The notes under the pieces are model-generated. The model was not told the origin of the DNA. It saw nothing but the letters and a program-made list of their open reading frames with translations, and did not search any database. The position numbers were made by a program, and so were the translations under genes. Below, in pieces: positions 1-8,403 of a stretch of 64,000 nucleotides of DNA (position 1 is its first letter; each line of letters starts with the position of its first letter). Source of the stretch: Lysobacter sp. (GTDB lineage Bacteria > Pseudomonadota > Gammaproteobacteria > Xanthomonadales > Xanthomonadaceae); contig JASLDW010000092.1 of NCBI GenBank assembly GCA_030151365.1, positions 38,321 through 102,320 of the forward strand, written 5' to 3'.

Positions 1-599
1 CGCTGCATGCGCTGGCCGATCGCAGCGTGCTGGTCTGCGCCGGCCACACCGCGGCGAGCTACGAGGAATTGCGCGACGCCTTCGCCGCCGGCGTCCGCGG
101 CGTCACCCACCTGTTCAACGCGATGACGCCGATGGGCAGCCGCGCGCCCGGCGGCGTCGGTGCGGCGATCGACGATCCCGACAGCTGGTGCGGCATCATT
201 ATCGACGGCTACCACGTCGACGACGCCCCGGCGCGCATCGCCATCGCGGCCAAGCCGCGCGGCAAGATGATGCTGGTCACCGACGCGATGCCGCCGGTCG
301 GCGGCGACCGCGAGGACTTCACCCTCTACGGCATCCCGATGACCTGCCGCGACGGCAAGTGCACCACGGCCGAAGGCGGGCTGGCGGGATCGGCGCTCGA
401 CATGGCCAGCGCCGTGCGCAACACGGTGCAGCGCCTCGGCCTGCCGCTGGACGAAGCCTGCCGGATGGCATCGCAATATCCGGCGGAGTTCCTGCGGTTG
501 GGCGATGAGCTGGGCAAGATCGCGCCGGGTTATCGGGCGGATCTGGTGTGGCTGGATCGCGAGCTCAATGTCCGCGGGACGTGGATCGGCGGGAATTGA
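1..599 (+). CDS. nagA: N-acetylglucosamine-6-phosphate deacetylase, C-terminal part (5' end outside window)
   Basis: NagA removes the acetyl group from N-acetylglucosamine-6-phosphate in the cytoplasm, the first committed step in using amino sugars from chitin or recycled peptidoglycan. The reading frame is open from base 3 and ends with TGA at 599, so about half of the usual ~380 residues are visible. Amidohydrolase landmarks appear in family order: GHT and HLFNAM (metal and substrate histidines), IIDGYHV, then the catalytic aspartate in LVTDAMPP, followed by the C-terminal beta-sandwich segment (PGYRADLVWLD). The neighbour is convergent parA. The start and the N-terminal part cannot be assessed. 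Confidence 0.93.
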   Translation, partial: LHALADRSVLVCAGHTAASYEELRDAFAAGVRGVTHLFNAMTPMGSRAPGGVGAAIDDPDSWCGIIIDGYHVDDAPARIAIAAKPRGKMMLVTDAMPPVGGDREDFTLYGIPMTCRDGKCTTAEGGLAGSALDMASAVRNTVQRLGLPLDEACRMASQYPAEFLRLGDELGKIAPGYRADLVWLDRELNVRGTWIGGN

Positions 600-646
600 G
601 AACGCGATGGGGCGTTATCGCCCGGCTGTGCGCCTTTAGCGGTTAT

Positions 647-726
647 CCGCTGTAGCTGGCACGCCGTGAATACGTCCATGTAGGCTCGGGCTCGCCATCC
701 ATGGCTCGCACGGCCAGCCACAGCGG
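647..726. repeat. Intergenic palindromic repeat element
   Basis: The 14-base arms at 647-660 (CCGCTGTAGCTGGC) and 713-726 (GCCAGCCACAGCGG) are inverted complements with one mismatch, enclosing about 52 bases that hold smaller inverted segments such as CCATCCATGG. The element lies between the convergent ends of nagA and parA, where a bidirectional terminator would be expected, but there is no T-tract. From memory, similar elements carrying 'GTGAATACGTCC' are dispersed in xanthomonad intergenic regions; copy number cannot be judged from one window. The rest of 600-770 shows nothing else. Confidence 0.5.
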
Positions 727-770
727 ACGAACCGCACGGCGCCGCCGGTGGCGGCATTTCGCGCGCGTTC

Positions 771-1403
771 TCAGCGCGCGCGATTCAACCACTGCAGCAA
801 CGGCGCCCAATCGGCCTGGTGCTCGCGGATCTGCGCCGAGTTGTAGTCGAAGATGCTGCGGCCGAGCCCGGCCATCATCACGTAGCCCTGGCTGTCGCGC
901 AGCTGGCCGACCACCGGGATCGACCAGCCCTGCATCACCTCGACCGCCTGCTGCGAGGCATTGGTCCACGGCCGCAGGCGATTGGCGACGATGCCGACCG
1001 GCACCTTGCCCTTCTTGATCTGCGGGTGGCCGGCGAGGTCATTGAGGAAATGCACGGTGGCTTCGATGTCGAGCGCGGACGGGCCGATCGGCACCACCAC
1101 GGCGTCGGCGGTCTCGAGGAATTCGTCGAGCAGGTCGCGATGGGAACCGGCGGGGGTGTCGACCACCACGCGCTGGGTATCCTCGGGAATACGCTTGCCC
1201 CACTGCTTGCGGGTGCCGTCGACCGGCAACACGGCGTGGTCGAGATGGGCACGGCGTTCGGCCCAGCGCATCCCGGAATGCTGCGGATCGGCGTCGATCA
1301 GCACGGCATTCTTGCCGTGCACGGCCGCATGGGCGGCCAGGTTCGTTGCGAGTGTCGTCTTGCCGACGCCACCCTTGGAGCTTGCCACCAGTACGGTCTT
1401 CAT
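771..1403 (-). CDS. ParA/MinD-family ATPase, orphan
   Basis: A 210-residue P-loop ATPase of the ParA/Soj/MinD class, which form ATP-dependent dimers and position DNA or protein cargo. The N-terminus has the deviant Walker A motif KGGVGKTT (residues ~10-17) with the signature lysine, then LIDADPQ and the switch region VVVDTPAG. The chain is short for a chromosomal ParA (~260 aa), has no N-terminal helix-turn-helix, and no parB lies beside it. It is about 57 kb from the parS-like sites near the origin. It may position another cargo or be a small plasmid-type ParA; the family is secure, the cargo unknown. Confidence 0.85.
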   Translation of the reverse strand: MKTVLVASSKGGVGKTTLATNLAAHAAVHGKNAVLIDADPQHSGMRWAERRAHLDHAVLPVDGTRKQWGKRIPEDTQRVVVDTPAGSHRDLLDEFLETADAVVVPIGPSALDIEATVHFLNDLAGHPQIKKGKVPVGIVANRLRPWTNASQQAVEVMQGWSIPVVGQLRDSQGYVMMAGLGRSIFDYNSAQIREHQADWAPLLQWLNRAR

Positions 1404-1572
1404 CCACCAACACCTGTTTTGGGCTCTGGCCGGAGCTTAGCATCGGCCCCGCCAAGCGGGCTTTGCAGTTCGCCACCGAACGGTCGAAAGTTCACAGGCT
1501 GGTAAAATTGCGGTTTCCTACCCGCCCGGCCCCGCCACCACGGCGCGCCCGGGCCTGCGCGAGGCTCCACGC

Positions 1573-4500
1573 ATGACCAGTACCGCGGAACTTTCCTCCC
1601 CCGAATCCGCCAAGGGCACCCTGACCCACGGCGTCAACGATCGCGATTACACCCTGGACGATAAATACGTCCGCACCGAGGGCCGCATCTATCTGTCGGG
1701 GGTCCAGGCGCTGGTACGCCTGCCGATGATGCAGCGCCTGCGCGATGCCGCCGCCGGGCTGAACACCGCCGGCTTCGTCAGCGGATACCGCGGCTCGCCG
1801 CTGGGCGGCTTCGACCTCGAGCTATGGCGTGCCCGCAAATATCTCGACAGGAACGGCGTGCGCTTCCAGCCCGGCCTCAACGAGGATCTCGGCGCGACCA
1901 TGGTCTGGGGCACCCAGCAGACCAATCTGTTCCCGGGCGCCAAGGTCGATGGCGTGTTCGGCATGTGGTACGGCAAGGGTCCGGGCGTCGATCGCTGCGG
2001 CGACGTGTTCAAGCACGCCAACGCCGCCGGCACCTCGAAGCATGGCGGCGTGCTGGCGCTGGCCGCGGACGACCACGCCTGCCGTTCGTCCACGTTGCCG
2101 CACGGCAGCGAGCACGAATTCGTCAGCGCGATGATGCCGGTGCTCAATCCCGCCGGCGTGCAGGACATCCTCGAGATGGGCCTGATCGGTTTCGCGATGT
2201 CGCGCTTCACCGGCCGCTGGGTCGGCTTCAAGACCATCGCCGAGACGGTGGAATCGTCGGCGTCGGTCGACGTCAATCCGTTCGCGCAGCAGATCATCCT
2301 GCCGGGCGACGACGAATTCGAGATGCCGGCGGGCGGATTGAACATCCGCTGGCCGGATCCGCCCCTCGATCAGGAAATGCGCCTGCATCGCTACGCGGTC
2401 AAGGCCGCGCAGGCGTTCGCGCGGGCGAACAAGCTCGATCGCGTGGTCATCGATTCGCCCAACGCGCGCCTCGGCATCGTCACCACCGGCAAGAGCTATC
2501 TCGACGTGCTGCAGGCCCTCGAATACCTCGGCCTCGACGCCAAGGCCTGCGCCGATCTCGGCATCCGCGTCTACAAGGTCGCAATGACCTGGCCGCTGGA
2601 ACCGCAGGGCATCCGCGCGTTTGCACGCGGATTGCAGGACATCCTCGTCGTCGAGGAGAAGCACAGCTTCATCGAGTCGCAGATGAAGGAATTGTTCTAC
2701 AACTTCGATGGCCAGCGTCCCAGCATCGTCGGCAAGTTCGACGAATCCGGCGAATGGATCCTGCCCTCGACCGGCGAACTGACGCCCGCGCGCATCGCCG
2801 GCGTGATCGCCAAGCGCATCCAGCGTTTCCACGATTCCGAACAGATCCGCAACGTGCTGGCGTGGATGGAAGGCAAGGAAGGCGAACTCGCCCTGCCGCG
2901 CGCCAACTTCCCGCGCGTGCCGCATTACTGCTCGGGTTGCCCGCACAACACCTCGACCAAGGTGCCGGAAGGTTCGCGCGCCTCGGCGGGCATCGGTTGC
3001 CATTACATGGTGACGTGGATGGATCGCAACACCGACACCTTCACCCACATGGGCGGCGAAGGCGTGACGTGGGCGGGCCAGGCCAACTTCACCGAGACCC
3101 CGCACATCTTCCAGAACCTCGGCGACGGCACCTATTTCCACAGCGGTTCGCTGGCGATCCGCCAGTCGATCGCGGCCGGCGTCAACATCACCTACAAGAT
3201 CCTCTACAACGACGCCGTGGCGATGACCGGCGGCCAGCCGGTGGACGGCACCCTCACCGTTCCGCAGATCGCCCACCAGATGCTGGCCGAAGGCGTGCAC
3301 ACCATCGCGCTGGTGTCCGACGACATCACCAAGTGGACGCGCCAGCGCTACCTGTTCCCGAAGGAAGTGGAATTCCACGACCGCCGCGAACTCGAGGCCG
3401 TGCAGGAGCAGTTGCGCACGGTGAAGGGCGTGTCGGTGCTGATCTACGACCAGACCTGCGCCACCGAGAAGCGTCGTCGCCGCAAGCGCGGCAAGATGGT
3501 CGATCCCAACAAGCGCGTCGTCATCAATTCGCTGGTCTGCGAAGGCTGCGGCGACTGCGGCGAGAAATCGTTCTGCGTCTCGGTGCTGCCGAAGGAAACC
3601 GAATTCGGCCGCAAGCGCGACATCGACCAGTCGAACTGCAACAAGGACTTCAGCTGCGTCGAAGGCTTCTGCCCGAGCTTCGTCACCGTCGAAGGCGGCC
3701 AGCTGAAGAAGGGCAAGCGCGCCAATGTGGCGCATCGCCTCGAAGACCTGCCGATGCCGCAGTACGCGACCGATCTCGACAAGCCGTGGAACATCCTGAT
3801 CACCGGTGTCGGCGGGACCGGCGTCGTCACCATCGGCGCGCTGCTCGGCATGGCCGGGCACCTCGAAGCCAAGGGCGCGACGGTGCTCGACCAGACCGGC
3901 CTCGCCCAGAAGGGCGGCGCGGTGACCACCCACATCCGCATCGCGCGCACGCCGAACGATCTCCACGCCGTGCGCATCGCCGCCGGTGAAGCCGACCTCG
4001 TGCTCGGCTGCGACATGGTGGTGGTCAACGACTACTGGGCGCTCTCGAAGATCCGCGCCGGTCGTACTTCCGTGGTGTTGAACACCTACGAAGCGATGCC
4101 GGGCACCTTCACCACCCGCCCCGACATGCAGTTCCCCGCCGCCGACATCGTCGCTGCGGTGCGCACCGCGCTCGATGGCGAAGCGCCGTTGACGGTCGAC
4201 GCAACGGAGTTGGCCACTGCATTGATGGGCGACGCCATCGCCGCCAACCTCTTCATCCTCGGCTATGCCTGGCAGAAGGGCCTGGTGCCGATTTCGTTCG
4301 AGGCGCTGATGCGCGCAGTCGAACTGAACGGCGCCGCGGTCGCGATGAACAAGACCGCGTTCGCGTGGGGTCGCCTCGCCGCGATCGACATGCCCGCGGT
4401 GATCGAAGCCGCTGGCATCGTCCGCAACGCACCGACCAAGTCCGAAGCGACGCCGCACAAGTTGCCGATGCTGGCCGCCACCGCCAACGAAGGCCACGAA

Positions 4501-5265
4501 TCGGGCCTGTCGCCGACCGCGACCTACAACGAAAGCGAAATCCGCCGCGTGCCCGCGCACTTCGACGAAGGCGTCGCCTTCCTGCCGCTGGACGACGCCC
4601 GCCTGTCGCGTTCGCTGGACGAAGTGATCGCGCGCCGCGTCGGTTTCCTCACCGACTACCAGGACGGCGCCTATGCCGAGCGTTATCGTGCATTCGTCAC
4701 CAATGTCCGCGACTTCGAACATCGCCACGCGCCGGGTTCCACCGCGCTCGCCGAAGCGGTCGCGCGCTACCTGTTCAAGCTGATGGCGTACAAGGACGAA
4801 TACGAAGTCGCCCGCCTCTATACCAACGGCGAGTTCCAGCGCCGCATCGCCCAGCAGTTCGAAGGCGACGTCACCCTCAAGTTCCATCTCGCGCCGCCGC
4901 TGTTCGCGAAGAAGGACGCCAAGGGCCGCCTGGTCAAGAAGCAGTACGGCCCGTGGATGATGAAGGCGTTCAAGCTGCTGGCGAAACTGAAGTCGCTGCG
5001 CGGCGGCACCTTCGACGTGTTCGGTTACACCGAAGAGCGCAAGATGGAGCGCAAGCTGATCGAGGATTACCGCGCGACCATCGAAACGCTATTGAAGACG
5101 CTGGATGCCGGCAACGTCGGACTCGCCGCCGAAATCGCCAGCGTGCCGGAACACATCCGCGGCTACGGCCACGTCAAGGAAGCGAACTTCGCCAAGGCCA
5201 AGGCGCGCGAAGCGGAACTGCTCAAGGAATGGAACAACCCGCTGCGGGTGGTGCAGGTGGCGTGA
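1573..5265 (+). CDS. Indolepyruvate:ferredoxin oxidoreductase family protein (fused alpha and beta parts)
   Basis: A 1230-residue thiamine-diphosphate enzyme of the 2-oxoacid:ferredoxin oxidoreductase superfamily, which oxidatively decarboxylates aryl- or branched-chain 2-oxoacids to acyl-CoA while reducing ferredoxin. In order: an N-terminal pyrimidine-binding domain; a CSGCPHNTS segment near residue 453; the TPP-binding part ending in AMTGGQP (~552); a cysteine-rich iron-sulphur segment from residue 656 (CEGCGDC, then C-x5-C-x4-C-P); the gamma-type domain from ~743 (ITGVGGTGVV, LAQKGGAV); and a helical C-terminal domain. Archaeal enzymes split this into IorA and IorB, whereas proteobacteria often have one chain. 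The ATG at 1573 leaves 169 bases to divergent parA. Confidence 0.93.
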   Translation: MTSTAELSSPESAKGTLTHGVNDRDYTLDDKYVRTEGRIYLSGVQALVRLPMMQRLRDAAAGLNTAGFVSGYRGSPLGGFDLELWRARKYLDRNGVRFQPGLNEDLGATMVWGTQQTNLFPGAKVDGVFGMWYGKGPGVDRCGDVFKHANAAGTSKHGGVLALAADDHACRSSTLPHGSEHEFVSAMMPVLNPAGVQDILEMGLIGFAMSRFTGRWVGFKTIAETVESSASVDVNPFAQQIILPGDDEFEMPAGGLNIRWPDPPLDQEMRLHRYAVKAAQAFARANKLDRVVIDSPNARLGIVTTGKSYLDVLQALEYLGLDAKACADLGIRVYKVAMTWPLEPQGIRAFARGLQDILVVEEKHSFIESQMKELFYNFDGQRPSIVGKFDESGEWILPSTGELTPARIAGVIAKRIQRFHDSEQIRNVLAWMEGKEGELALPRANFPRVPHYCSGCPHNTSTKVPEGSRASAGIGCHYMVTWMDRNTDTFTHMGGEGVTWAGQANFTETPHIFQNLGDGTYFHSGSLAIRQSIAAGVNITYKILYNDAVAMTGGQPVDGTLTVPQIAHQMLAEGVHTIALVSDDITKWTRQRYLFPKEVEFHDRRELEAVQEQLRTVKGVSVLIYDQTCATEKRRRRKRGKMVDPNKRVVINSLVCEGCGDCGEKSFCVSVLPKETEFGRKRDIDQSNCNKDFSCVEGFCPSFVTVEGGQLKKGKRANVAHRLEDLPMPQYATDLDKPWNILITGVGGTGVVTIGALLGMAGHLEAKGATVLDQTGLAQKGGAVTTHIRIARTPNDLHAVRIAAGEADLVLGCDMVVVNDYWALSKIRAGRTSVVLNTYEAMPGTFTTRPDMQFPAADIVAAVRTALDGEAPLTVDATELATALMGDAIAANLFILGYAWQKGLVPISFEALMRAVELNGAAVAMNKTAFAWGRLAAIDMPAVIEAAGIVRNAPTKSEATPHKLPMLAATANEGHESGLSPTATYNESEIRRVPAHFDEGVAFLPLDDARLSRSLDEVIARRVGFLTDYQDGAYAERYRAFVTNVRDFEHRHAPGSTALAEAVARYLFKLMAYKDEYEVARLYTNGEFQRRIAQQFEGDVTLKFHLAPPLFAKKDAKGRLVKKQYGPWMMKAFKLLAKLKSLRGGTFDVFGYTEERKMERKLIEDYRATIETLLKTLDAGNVGLAAEIASVPEHIRGYGHVKEANFAKAKAREAELLKEWNNPLRVVQVA

Positions 5266-5266
5266 G

Positions 5267-6568
5267 TTACCGCGCGCGCTGGCCGGATAGCTGGTCGGCG
5301 CGTGTTCCGGTGACAGGCGACGACCATCGCCGCAACACCGCACGATCACAAGGGATCGAATAGGCGCGCGCCCACAATGCGCCAAGCGCCCAGCTCGCGA
5401 AGACAACCGGCGGATACCACCACGCGCCGGCCCGTACATCGCTGCCCAGCGTACGGTAGATGCCGACGGCTGCGAAGACCACGAACATGTGGCCGAGATA
5501 GATTTCGTAACTCAGCCGGCCACACGAACGCAGCCAACCCAACCCCCGCATGCCGGGTGCGCCATCCTGTGCGCGCCAGTGGAAGCCCACCACCAGCAGC
5601 GCACTCGAGAACGTCAGGACCAGCATGTTGCCGTTGCCAACGCTACGCCACAGAAGGTCACCCCAGGCGAACACCAGGATGAGCCCGACGCCTCCCACCC
5701 AGACACAGGCGCGCGCGATCCACGATGCGGGGCGGGCTCGCTCCGCGAACAGAGCCGCAAGCACGCCGGTCGCGATCGCCGCCATGCCCGGGAGATAGGC
5801 TTTTTCCTGCCAGATTTCGTTGCCGGAAATCGCCGCGCGCGTCGCCGGCAACGACAGTGCCAACACCGCCAACGCGGCAATCAGTACGCGCACATCACGG
5901 ATCAGCAGGCATGCCAGCGGAAAGCCGAGATAGAACACTTCCTCGATCGACAGCGACCACAGCACGTCCCAGCCACCCGGCAACCATCCGGTCCGCCCTT
6001 CGTACCAGTTGAGGTGGAAACCGAGCGCAGACCGCAACGCGCCACCCAGCGATTGCCCGGGCTTGTCGATGACATAGTTCGGCACGCCCGCGAAATGAAA
6101 CAGTGACAGCACCAACAGCAGCAGCAACAGGCATGGCAGGATGCGCGCCGCACGCCGGACATAGAACGCGCGCAGGTCGATCGCCGACAACCGCCCCCAA
6201 CGCCGCAGGGAATGTCCCGCGATCAGAAAGCCGGAAATCACGAAGAACACGAACACGGCTTCGTAGCCGTTGTATCCGAGTGCACCCAGCAAGCGACGCG
6301 GCAACACACTGGCCAGCGCGGTCTTGTTCGGCGGGATGCGCAGGGCAAGGTGATGGATCACCACCAGCACGATCGCCATGCCGCGCAAGGCATCGATGCC
6401 CGGATTACGCGTCCAGGCCCCCGGGGAGGATGTGGATTCCGCCGACAGGATTACGGCGCCGAAGCGGCCGCCATCCGCTGCATGCCGCCACGCAGCGCGC
6501 GCGCGGCTGCAACGATCTGCTCGGCGCTGCGGCCATCGCAGGCGAACGACTGGCCGCGATGCAACCAC
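5267..6568 (-). CDS. Acyltransferase family 3 (OafA/YrhL-like) membrane protein
   Basis: An integral membrane O-acyltransferase of the family that acetylates cell-surface polysaccharides or lipids. The family opening ALRGMAIVLVVIHH carries the conserved Arg and His, followed by FFVISGFLI and about ten hydrophobic segments. The start is uncertain. The only in-frame ATG/GTG/TTG upstream of the conserved core is GTG at 6568, which overlaps the L,D-transpeptidase gene by 118 bases and has no clear ribosome site. A TTG just before the LRG motif would remove the first residues of the family. The acceptor is unknown. The stop is one base from the end of the convergent oxidoreductase gene. Confidence 0.83.
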   Translation of the reverse strand: MVASRPVVRLRWPQRRADRCSRARAAWRHAADGGRFGAVILSAESTSSPGAWTRNPGIDALRGMAIVLVVIHHLALRIPPNKTALASVLPRRLLGALGYNGYEAVFVFFVISGFLIAGHSLRRWGRLSAIDLRAFYVRRAARILPCLLLLLLVLSLFHFAGVPNYVIDKPGQSLGGALRSALGFHLNWYEGRTGWLPGGWDVLWSLSIEEVFYLGFPLACLLIRDVRVLIAALAVLALSLPATRAAISGNEIWQEKAYLPGMAAIATGVLAALFAERARPASWIARACVWVGGVGLILVFAWGDLLWRSVGNGNMLVLTFSSALLVVGFHWRAQDGAPGMRGLGWLRSCGRLSYEIYLGHMFVVFAAVGIYRTLGSDVRAGAWWYPPVVFASWALGALWARAYSIPCDRAVLRRWSSPVTGTRADQLSGQRAR

Positions 6569-7296
6569 GCCGCATCATTGGCGTAGGAGAACAGCAGCTG
6601 GCGGCCCTTCATGGTGTCGATCACCCGGCGCGCGATGCCCTGGTTCAGCGCCGGGCAGCCGTGGCTGCGGCCGATGCGGCCCTTGCTCGCGACCATCTCG
6701 GGGTTCACGTACCACGCACCGTGCATGACGATCGCGCGCGAACGGGCGTTGTCGTTGAAGCCGCGATCGACGCCGTCGAGCTTGAGCGAATAACCGTTGT
6801 TGCCGATGTAAGTTTCGGCGGTCAGGAACAGCCCGAGGCTGGTCTGGTGGCTGTTGTCCTGGTTCGAGAACCGCGTTGCATAGTTGTCGCCGCTGCCCTG
6901 GCCATGGGCCACCAGCTCGCGGAACAGCAACTGGTCGTGGGCGACATCGAACACCCACAGGCGCTTGTCGGTGGACGGCCGCGAATAATCGATCACCGCC
7001 AGCTTGGCGTCCTGGTCGACCTCGCCGCTGCGGATCGCGCAATTGCGCGCTTCCAGCGCCAGCGCCAGCGCGCCTGGATCGGCTTCCGGCGCCAGCGCCT
7101 CCAACCGCGCCAGAGTGGCGGCGGCGGGATCCAGCTGGGAAGTCGATGCATCGGGGTGCTGGGCCGGTGGGGCGGAGCGCGCGACCGGCGGCACGGCAAC
7201 GGAGGACGACGCGGTCGTTCCATGCTCGGGCACAGTGGAGCAGCTCACCAACGTCGAAGCAGCCAGCGAGATGAAGACGGCGTGAAGTTTCCTCAT
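6451..7296 (-). CDS. L,D-transpeptidase catalytic-domain lipoprotein (YkuD_2-like)
   Basis: A putative peptidoglycan L,D-transpeptidase or murein-binding relative. The start at 7296 is chosen because it begins a lipoprotein signal peptide with a lipobox (LVSC near residue 18), whereas an upstream in-frame ATG at 7368 would add a charged leader. After a low-complexity linker, the catalytic region has VMHGAWYV and the nucleophile motif SHGCPALN, matching the YkuD_2 form rather than classical YkuD. It would act in the periplasm on meso-diaminopimelate cross-links. A second, unrelated-family L,D-transpeptidase lies immediately upstream. The acyltransferase frame overlaps its 3' end. Confidence 0.85.
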   Translation of the reverse strand: MRKLHAVFISLAASTLVSCSTVPEHGTTASSSVAVPPVARSAPPAQHPDASTSQLDPAAATLARLEALAPEADPGALALALEARNCAIRSGEVDQDAKLAVIDYSRPSTDKRLWVFDVAHDQLLFRELVAHGQGSGDNYATRFSNQDNSHQTSLGLFLTAETYIGNNGYSLKLDGVDRGFNDNARSRAIVMHGAWYVNPEMVASKGRIGRSHGCPALNQGIARRVIDTMKGRQLLFSYANDAAWLHRGQSFACDGRSAEQIVAAARALRGGMQRMAAASAP

Positions 7297-7387
7297 GTGC
7301 GTGACAATACACGCACAAGCTCTTGATTTGTCTGAATGCGTTATCCGGAACTGGTTCCGGATCCGCATTCACATGGCTGGAAACCGC

Positions 7388-8299
7388 TCAGCGCGCGGGC
7401 TTGGCGGGCGCTGGTGCAGCCGGAACTTCCTGGTTTTTGCCGTCCTCGGCCGGCTTCTGGACCTTCAAGGCCGGGTCGTCGATCGGGGTTGGCAATGGTT
7501 CAGGCTTCTGGTCCGCCGCCGGCGCGGCTGCGGCATCGGCGGCTGCCGGAGCCTGGGGTTGGCCCTGGTCGTCGCCGTCCGCCTTGGCCTTCTTGCCGGA
7601 CTTGGCATCGTCCTTCTTCGCCAACTGCTTCGGCGGCGGCAACACGCCCGGCGCGGCATCGAGCACCGGCAGGCCGCTGACCGCGTCGATCGGCGCGTCC
7701 GGCCCCGGGTGCACGAGGTTGTCGAGATCGCCGAGGCCGCTGTCCTCGCTGATGATCACGCGTGCGCCCAACTTGGTGATGCCGTAGAGCTTTTCGGCGA
7801 AGGCGCGCGGCAGGCGCACGCAGCCGTGGCTGGCCGGATGACCGGGCAGGCGTCCGGCGTGGAGTGCAAGTCCGTCCCAGGTGATGCGCTGCATGAACGG
7901 CATCGGTGCGTCGTCATACAGGTTGGAGTGATGCATCAACTGTTTTTGCAGGATTTCGTAGCTGCCCGGCGGGGTATCGCGCCCCTTGATGCCGGTGCTG
8001 ACGGTGCTGACCGCGATGCGCACGCCATTGCGATAGACGTGCATGCGCTGTTCGGGCAGGCTCACCACCATCACCACGGGACCGCTCGGCGAGCGGTCGG
8101 GCGCCCACGAGAAACTGCCGGGCTGCAGGATCGCGGCATCGGCATCGATGTCCTGCTGGGTTGCCGGAATCGGCACGGCACTGGCCTTGGCCGCCGCCGG
8201 TTTCGTCTTCGCCTTGGGCGCTGTCTTCTGGACGTCCGCCTGGGCACCGGCAGCAGCCAGTGCCAACGCGACCGCCAACCACCACGTACGCATCTTCAT
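7388..8299 (-). CDS. L,D-transpeptidase (YkuD family) with proline/alanine-rich tail
   Basis: A secreted L,D-transpeptidase. The start at 8299 gives a Sec signal peptide (MKMRTWWLAVALAL, cleavage near AQA). The YkuD domain covers roughly residues 65-190: EQRMHVYRNG, TPPGSYEI, LALHAG and the catalytic SHGCVRLP, with Cys as nucleophile. The last ~100 residues are low complexity, rich in Pro, Ala and Lys/Asp, and may span or bind the wall. The 91-base gap to the lipoprotein gene suggests that the two are co-transcribed. It may form 3-3 cross-links or attach proteins to peptidoglycan; which one is not visible in the sequence. Confidence 0.88.
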   Translation of the reverse strand: MKMRTWWLAVALALAAAGAQADVQKTAPKAKTKPAAAKASAVPIPATQQDIDADAAILQPGSFSWAPDRSPSGPVVMVVSLPEQRMHVYRNGVRIAVSTVSTGIKGRDTPPGSYEILQKQLMHHSNLYDDAPMPFMQRITWDGLALHAGRLPGHPASHGCVRLPRAFAEKLYGITKLGARVIISEDSGLGDLDNLVHPGPDAPIDAVSGLPVLDAAPGVLPPPKQLAKKDDAKSGKKAKADGDDQGQPQAPAAADAAAAPAADQKPEPLPTPIDDPALKVQKPAEDGKNQEVPAAPAPAKPAR

Positions 8300-8403
8300 G
8301 TCCCCGGATATTGCCGTTTCCACGGTAGCAGTCCGCACGTGAATGCCTGATTTAGATCGGGCACTCCACGAACGGACCGCTCCTGTGGTCCCCTCCGGCT
8401 AGA

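Noticed and set aside
1480..1508. Promoter for the oxidoreductase gene using TAAAAT at 1503
   Set aside because: No acceptable -35 hexamer lies 16-18 bases upstream.
1822..4887. A 1021-codon open frame antisense to the oxidoreductase gene
   Set aside because: Its translation is low-complexity Arg/His/Val/Gly-rich, as expected from the complementary strand of a GC-rich gene. The sense gene has clear family motifs.
8300..8403. Terminator after the M61 peptidase gene
   Set aside because: Two short imperfect hairpins (for example TGCCTGAT/ATCGGGCA) are visible, but neither has a T-tract in the direction of transcription.
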